NCBI GenBank assembly: GCA_913047725.1
Contig: CAJWTH010000009.1
Span: 1-35,277 of the forward strand
Reading direction: 5' to 3'
Length of the DNA: 35,277 nucleotides
From: an uncultured Planktomarina sp.
GTDB taxonomy: Bacteria > Pseudomonadota > Alphaproteobacteria > Rhodobacterales > Rhodobacteraceae
The translations under genes were made by a program, and so were the position numbers. This document shows, piece by piece, positions 31,564-35,277 of the stretch. Below the pieces are notes generated by a model. That model had not been told where the DNA came from. It saw nothing but the letters and a program-made list of their open reading frames with translations, and did not search any database. Positions within the stretch are counted from its first letter, which is position 1. The number at the start of each line of letters is the position of its first letter.

Positions 31564-32310
31564 ATGTCTCAAAAACAAAAAAAAGGTATTCAGGTAATTG
31601 AACGTGCTGCAAGTATCTTAAGAGTACTAAAAGACAACCAATCTGGGCTCAGCCTCGGCCAGATTTCCAAACAGGTAAACCTACCTCGTTCCACAGTCCA
31701 AAGAATAGCAAATGCTCTGCAAGCAGAGCGTTTAGTTATTTCAAACCCATCTGGCGGTAGTCTGCGGCTTGGACCAGAAGTTAATGCATTGGCTCAAGCA
31801 ACAAATTACAACATAGTAGAAACCTGTCGCTTATTTTTGACTGAGCTAACCGAAATCACAGGGGAGACAGCCGATTTGTCTGTTCTCCGAGGTGCTGGAG
31901 TAATATTTTTAGATCAGGTACCGGGCACACAACGGTTACGAACTATTTCGTCTGTGGGTGAAGTTTTTCCGTTGACTACTACAGCTAATGGAATGGCATG
32001 TTTGTCCCGTATTTTACCAAAAGCCGCACATTCACTTGTTACTGATGAGTGGGATCGACGGGGTATAATTAGTGATATAAAAAAGATAGAACAAAAGCTC
32101 TCAGGAATCAGACACAACCGTCTCGCCTATGACGAAGATGCTCACACAATAGGTATTTCTGCTATCGGCTTTGCTTTTAATGACCTTTCGGGGGATGTGG
32201 TTGCAATATCAATTCCAGTTCCCAGCAGCCGGTTTTTGGAAAAGCGCAAACTAATTGAAACGGCCCTGCGCAAAACGGCCTTCCACATTGATAAATTAAT
32301 GGAAAATTAG
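31564..32310 (+). CDS. IclR-family transcriptional regulator
   Basis: DNA-binding protein of 248 residues: an N-terminal winged helix-turn-helix (about 10-70), with S-L-G-Q-I-S-K-Q-V-N-L-P-R-S-T-V-Q-R at 30-47 as the recognition unit, and a C-terminal IclR ligand domain (about 75-245) with T-A-N-G-M-A-C-L and A-I-S-I-P-V-P. It probably senses an intermediate of the adjacent catabolic run and represses or activates it. It is divergent from the cyclase gene and tail-to-tail with the flavin monooxygenase (four bases between stops). The ribosome-binding site is weak. Confidence 0.94.
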   Translation: MSQKQKKGIQVIERAASILRVLKDNQSGLSLGQISKQVNLPRSTVQRIANALQAERLVISNPSGGSLRLGPEVNALAQATNYNIVETCRLFLTELTEITGETADLSVLRGAGVIFLDQVPGTQRLRTISSVGEVFPLTTTANGMACLSRILPKAAHSLVTDEWDRRGIISDIKKIEQKLSGIRHNRLAYDEDAHTIGISAIGFAFNDLSGDVVAISIPVPSSRFLEKRKLIETALRKTAFHIDKLMEN

Positions 32311-32314
32311 TAGG

Positions 32315-33526
32315 TTAGACTCTATTTTTTTCAATCCCAGCAATTTTTTTGTAAGAACTTGCTACCTGTTTCAACTCACTTGAAGAAATTAAGTCTTCAA
32401 TTCGGTCATTCGGCCCACTCACCCTTGCAGCTGCTATATCCAGGACCTTTTCTGGGCCACCTTTCCTATTACTTTCTACAACATCGGTAGTTATCGGCAG
32501 CCGCGCGAATTCATAAGCCTTCAAACCACCTGTATTAGGTTCTTCTGAAAGACAATGAGCAATAGCCCAAGCGTCAAGTATTGCTTGGCTCGCACCGTTA
32601 GCTCCAATTGGATACATTGGATGTGCTGCATCACCCAGCAACGCGACATTACCTTCAACCCAAGAGAGTAAAGGATTTCTGTCTACCATAGGATATTCGG
32701 TAACAACTTCAGTTTTTTTCATAATTTCAATCAAATTCATGTCGTGCATAAAAAAGTCTTCAAACGGTTTTACGAAATCTATTGTAGCACCCCTACCCCA
32801 ATCCGCATCATTAATATGCCTAGGCTTGCTGTGGCGTATCTCTGCCACCCAATTAGTCAAAGCGCGACCACTTTGACGCGCGCACTCGCTTATGGGGTAA
32901 GTCACAAACTTAACATCATGATCGCCGGCTATGACCATTGTTTTGCCATCGCCAATCAGATCTGTTTCAGTAGCACCCCGGAACATCATTGTTCCCTCAT
33001 AACATAATGGTCCCTCGAATGGATTCATTTGCTTTCTTATCTTCGAGTGGAGGCCCGATGCATCAACAAACAGATTAACATCCAGCTTGGAGCCATCCTC
33101 AAATAATATAGTTACAAAGCCATCACCTTGGCGAAAACCAACTACAGGTTTACCTAATTTAATAGCGCTATTGCCAAGCCGTTTTTTAACCTCACTCGCC
33201 AACATAGCTTGCAATTCACCACGATGGATCGAATATTGTGGAGCTTCAAAACCAGCCTCAACGCTGCGAGGATCAGATTGTATTAAATGACCAAACTTTG
33301 TGCGGTATTCAATGCACCGAGTTCGAATCCCAAGCTCATCAAGTTGCCTGCCAAGCCCAAGTTCTATTAATAACTTTGACGCATGTGGCATTATATTAAT
33401 ACCGACACCAAGTGCCCTTATCTCAGTATCTGCCTCAAAAACTGTTACATCAAAACCCTGGTATTTGAGGCACAGCGCCGTAACCAATCCACCTATACCT
33501 GCGCCAGAGATTGCAATTTCAGTCAC
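32315..33526 (-). CDS. FAD-dependent monooxygenase (PHBH/salicylate-hydroxylase superfamily)
   Basis: Flavoprotein of 403 residues starting at GTG 33526, which has AAGGA upstream. FAD motif G-A-G-I-G-G is at 8-13, the DG region reads V-D-A-S-G-L-H-S-K-I-R (154-164, with Ser replacing the usual Asp/Gly context), and L-L-G-D-A-A-H-P-M-Y-P lies at 296-306. It hydroxylates or oxidatively rearranges an aromatic or enol-type substrate. N-A-S-type residues after G-A-N-G-A-S-Q-A-I-L-D-A (308-319) are typical of one annotated 'flavin-dependent oxidoreductase' branch. It may act in the neighbouring IclR-controlled pathway. The FKBP-rhodanese gene ends 33 bp upstream on the same strand. Confidence 0.9.
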   Translation of the reverse strand: MTEIAISGAGIGGLVTALCLKYQGFDVTVFEADTEIRALGVGINIMPHASKLLIELGLGRQLDELGIRTRCIEYRTKFGHLIQSDPRSVEAGFEAPQYSIHRGELQAMLASEVKKRLGNSAIKLGKPVVGFRQGDGFVTILFEDGSKLDVNLFVDASGLHSKIRKQMNPFEGPLCYEGTMMFRGATETDLIGDGKTMVIAGDHDVKFVTYPISECARQSGRALTNWVAEIRHSKPRHINDADWGRGATIDFVKPFEDFFMHDMNLIEIMKKTEVVTEYPMVDRNPLLSWVEGNVALLGDAAHPMYPIGANGASQAILDAWAIAHCLSEEPNTGGLKAYEFARLPITTDVVESNRKGGPEKVLDIAAARVSGPNDRIEDLISSSELKQVASSYKKIAGIEKNRV

Positions 33527-33559
33527 GCCTGATCCTTAGAGGCTTTACACAAATATTGT

Positions 33560-34327
33560 TCATGGATTTTTGTATACAACCGTTTTGAATCCTTGGTTCT
33601 TCCATTCAACAATGCCACCAGATAAATGCATAACATTCGTGAAGCCCAACTGATCCACAAGGGCGTTTCCTATCATTGCCGAGCGGTTCCCACTCCGACA
33701 ATATAGTAAAATATTCTCATCTAGTCCTTTAACCAAAGGGAAAAAGATTTCCCTAAATTGAGGGTGCAAATTACCCTCCTCCGTGAATGCTGTAATTGTT
33801 TTAGAACCATCAATTATGCCGGTTTCCAGCCACTCTTCCTTAGCCCGGATATCAACAATCAATACGTTATTTTTCTGGGCCTCGATTAGTTGTTCAGAAT
33901 TAACGCCAGTTAGCTTTGGCGGAAACCCAACATCTAGTAACTCCACATCAAAAATTAGATCTGAATTTGGAGGAATACTCGCTCCAGCACCATTTGCACC
34001 GTAAGCAAGCTCAGGTGGAATAAAGAGCTTCCGCTTCTCTCCCACTTTCATTCCAAGAATACCTTGCTCCCATCCTCTAATTACTTGACCTTTTCCTAAT
34101 ATAAATTCGAAAGGTTTTTTCCGGGGAATAGAGCTATCAAAAACTGTCCCATCCAATAAGGTTCCAGTATAATGTACTTTTACCTTCATTCCTTGTTCTG
34201 CAACTGCTCCAGTACCGACTGAAATTGTTGTTATTTCTAATTCTGAGGCACTAATTGATTTACCATAGCCGAAGCCAACCAGTATAAAGATACAAAACGT
34301 AATCAGTTGTGAATTTGTTCGTAACAT
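33560..34327 (-). CDS. Exported FKBP-type peptidyl-prolyl isomerase fused to a rhodanese domain
   Basis: Two-domain protein of 255 residues. A signal-type hydrophobic N-terminus covers about 8-27 (cleavage likely near S-A-S/E). Residues 31-133 form an FKBP domain with V-H-Y-T-G-T-L, G-T-V-F-D-S-S, Q-V-I-R-G-W-E-Q and L-A-Y-G. Residues 143-250 form a rhodanese domain with the active-site loop Y-C-R-S-G-N-R-S, Cys210. FKBP isomerises X-Pro bonds; a single-domain rhodanese with C-R-S-G-N-R can carry a persulfide. The combination suggests a periplasmic folding/sulfur-relay helper, but no client is known. The ATG at 34327 precedes a 159-bp divergent gap to the EamA gene. Confidence 0.92.
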   Translation of the reverse strand: MLRTNSQLITFCIFILVGFGYGKSISASELEITTISVGTGAVAEQGMKVKVHYTGTLLDGTVFDSSIPRKKPFEFILGKGQVIRGWEQGILGMKVGEKRKLFIPPELAYGANGAGASIPPNSDLIFDVELLDVGFPPKLTGVNSEQLIEAQKNNVLIVDIRAKEEWLETGIIDGSKTITAFTEEGNLHPQFREIFFPLVKGLDENILLYCRSGNRSAMIGNALVDQLGFTNVMHLSGGIVEWKNQGFKTVVYKNP

Positions 34328-34486
34328 GAATTATTTCCATTATTGTTGATGGTCTTTTCAAGATAATTTGATGAATACTTGTCACTTAAAAATTATATAG
34401 AATAGACTTCGTTTGTGTACGGTAACATAGTGCAATTAGTTACTAGATAAAGCTTACAATTTGAAAAGCGATCGAAAGACCCCACC

Positions 34487-35277
34487 ATGTTGAAGAAGCA
34501 CGCTGTTTTATTAATCCTAACGGGTGGTACTTTTATGAGTTTTGTTGGTCTGTATATGAGATTGTTATCACATGCAGATGGATTTCAAATTCTTTTTTAT
34601 AGATCCTTAAGTCTATGCTTTATGGTAGGACTAGTGTGTTGTTTAAGAAGAAAGGTTGCCCCTTTTAAATTTCTTAAAAGTATCGACAGAAACGACTTTG
34701 TGATCGGCATAGTTCTATCTTTAGCCTTTGCCTCTTATGTTTTTGCGATGCTTTACACCACGGTTGCGTCAACCCTACTTATTTTATCCGCCACACCTTT
34801 CATGGCTGCTACAATCGGGTGGCTATGGATCAATGAACGTCCTCGACCAATTACTTGGGTTGCAATGACATTCGCCATTGTGGGGATCTATTTTATGGTC
34901 AAATCAGGATATCAATTAGGAAATAATATCGGCAATCTACTAGCCCTCCTATCAGGTTTTTGGTTTGCTCTGATGCTAGTGATGGCCCGAAGAAGTGGAA
35001 AGGATGATATTTTAGGTGGTACATTCATTGGTGGCGTGATCTGCGTTGTGATCGGTGCCGGCATGGCGCTTCTAATAGGAACTGGCTTAAGAGTTTTAAC
35101 TTTGGATCTGATCATCATTCTTGGGATGGGCGCTTTTGGGATAGGGATTGGGATCGCTTTAGTTACTTGGGGTGCTAGTCACGTTCCCGCAGCTGAAGTA
35201 AGCATTTTAGTGCTTATAGAAAGTGTATTAGGGCCTGTATGGCCATGGGTTTTTCTTAATGAGGCAATGACACTATC
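34487..35277 (+). CDS. EamA/DMT-family transporter, 3' end beyond the window
   Basis: An ATG-initiated frame of 263 codons with no stop before the right edge. It encodes an inner-membrane protein with EamA features: F-Y-R-S-L-S-L-C-F near 37-45, L-S-A-T-P-F-M-A-A near 100-108, N-E-R-P-R-P-I-T-W near 117-125, and P-A-A-E-V-S-I-L-V-L-I-E near 235-246. It parallels the transporter at 7433 (A-T-A-P-F-M-T-A; P-A-A-E-L-A-L-L), so both belong to one subfamily. The substrate is unknown. Only the last segment and C-terminus are missing. Its ribosome-binding site is weak. Confidence 0.9.
   Translation, partial: MLKKHAVLLILTGGTFMSFVGLYMRLLSHADGFQILFYRSLSLCFMVGLVCCLRRKVAPFKFLKSIDRNDFVIGIVLSLAFASYVFAMLYTTVASTLLILSATPFMAATIGWLWINERPRPITWVAMTFAIVGIYFMVKSGYQLGNNIGNLLALLSGFWFALMLVMARRSGKDDILGGTFIGGVICVVIGAGMALLIGTGLRVLTLDLIIILGMGAFGIGIGIALVTWGASHVPAAEVSILVLIESVLGPVWPWVFLNEAMTL

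Noticed and set aside
1-35277. Search for tRNA, rRNA, CRISPR arrays, insertion sequences, prophage or integrase genes
   Set aside because: None was recognised on either strand. The only sizeable repeat is the CBS/162-residue tandem duplication, which has no transposase or terminal repeats.

Overview
The window is a gene-dense, AT-rich stretch of bacterial chromosome. By protein resemblance and lifestyle genes it most likely comes from an aerobic, heterotrophic marine-type alphaproteobacterium. The clues are a TRAP transporter, a BKACE/sulfatase catabolic cassette, several flavin and 2-oxoglutarate oxygenases, a YtoQ protein, and a protein start at the left edge of a type I associate with Rhodobacteraceae. 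I cannot place it to genus. I see no rRNA, tRNA, CRISPR array, transposase, integrase or phage gene.

Layout. (1) 1-7.3 kb is mixed housekeeping and stress functions: a truncated gene at the edge, TspO, a DUF2461 protein, a YghZ-type aldo/keto reductase, an exported DUF411 metal-site protein, a SAM methyltransferase, a type II NADH dehydrogenase fused to a cyclic-nucleotide-binding domain, and YaeQ. (2) 7.4-15.6 kb is a minus-strand EamA exporter followed by a long plus-strand run: a nucleoside 2-deoxyribosyltransferase-like protein, a proline-racemase-family enzyme with both catalytic cysteines replaced (Ser90/Thr256), a complete DctPQM TRAP transporter, a TauD-like dioxygenase, a VOC-fold enzyme, a RidA protein and a Sel1-repeat exported protein. 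This reads as an uptake-and-catabolism cassette for a small organic acid or amino-acid-like compound. (3) 15.7-23.7 kb holds MsrB of the zinc-free type, a beta-hydroxyacid dehydrogenase, a salicylate-hydroxylase-type flavoprotein, YtoQ, an IPNS-like dioxygenase, tryptophan 2,3-dioxygenase (kynA), a DadA-like amino-acid oxidase and a DUF3833 lipoprotein. (4) 23.8-25.8 kb is a tandem duplication of a CBS-domain gene plus an unknown 162-residue gene. The second unknown gene is intact, but the second CBS copy is a remnant with an in-frame 243-bp deletion between short imperfect repeats. (5) 25.8-33.5 kb is a catabolic gene cluster on the minus strand: cyclase, cupin, SDR and 3-hydroxyacyl-CoA-dehydrogenase-like genes (overlapping stop/start codons), then a BKACE-family beta-keto acid cleavage enzyme and a cytoplasmic sulfatase/phosphonate-esterase. 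A divergent IclR regulator and a flavin monooxygenase adjoin it. (6) The right end has a secreted FKBP-rhodanese fusion and a truncated second EamA transporter.

The best candidates for something undescribed are the BKACE/sulfatase/cyclase cluster under IclR, the TRAP cassette with the Ser/Thr proline-racemase homologue, and the duplicated CBS-162aa pair. The two single-protein domain fusions (NDH-2 with a CNB domain, FKBP with rhodanese) also deserve attention. Start codons were chosen by ribosome-binding site and family alignment. Identities and repeat positions were counted by eye, and no database search was possible.
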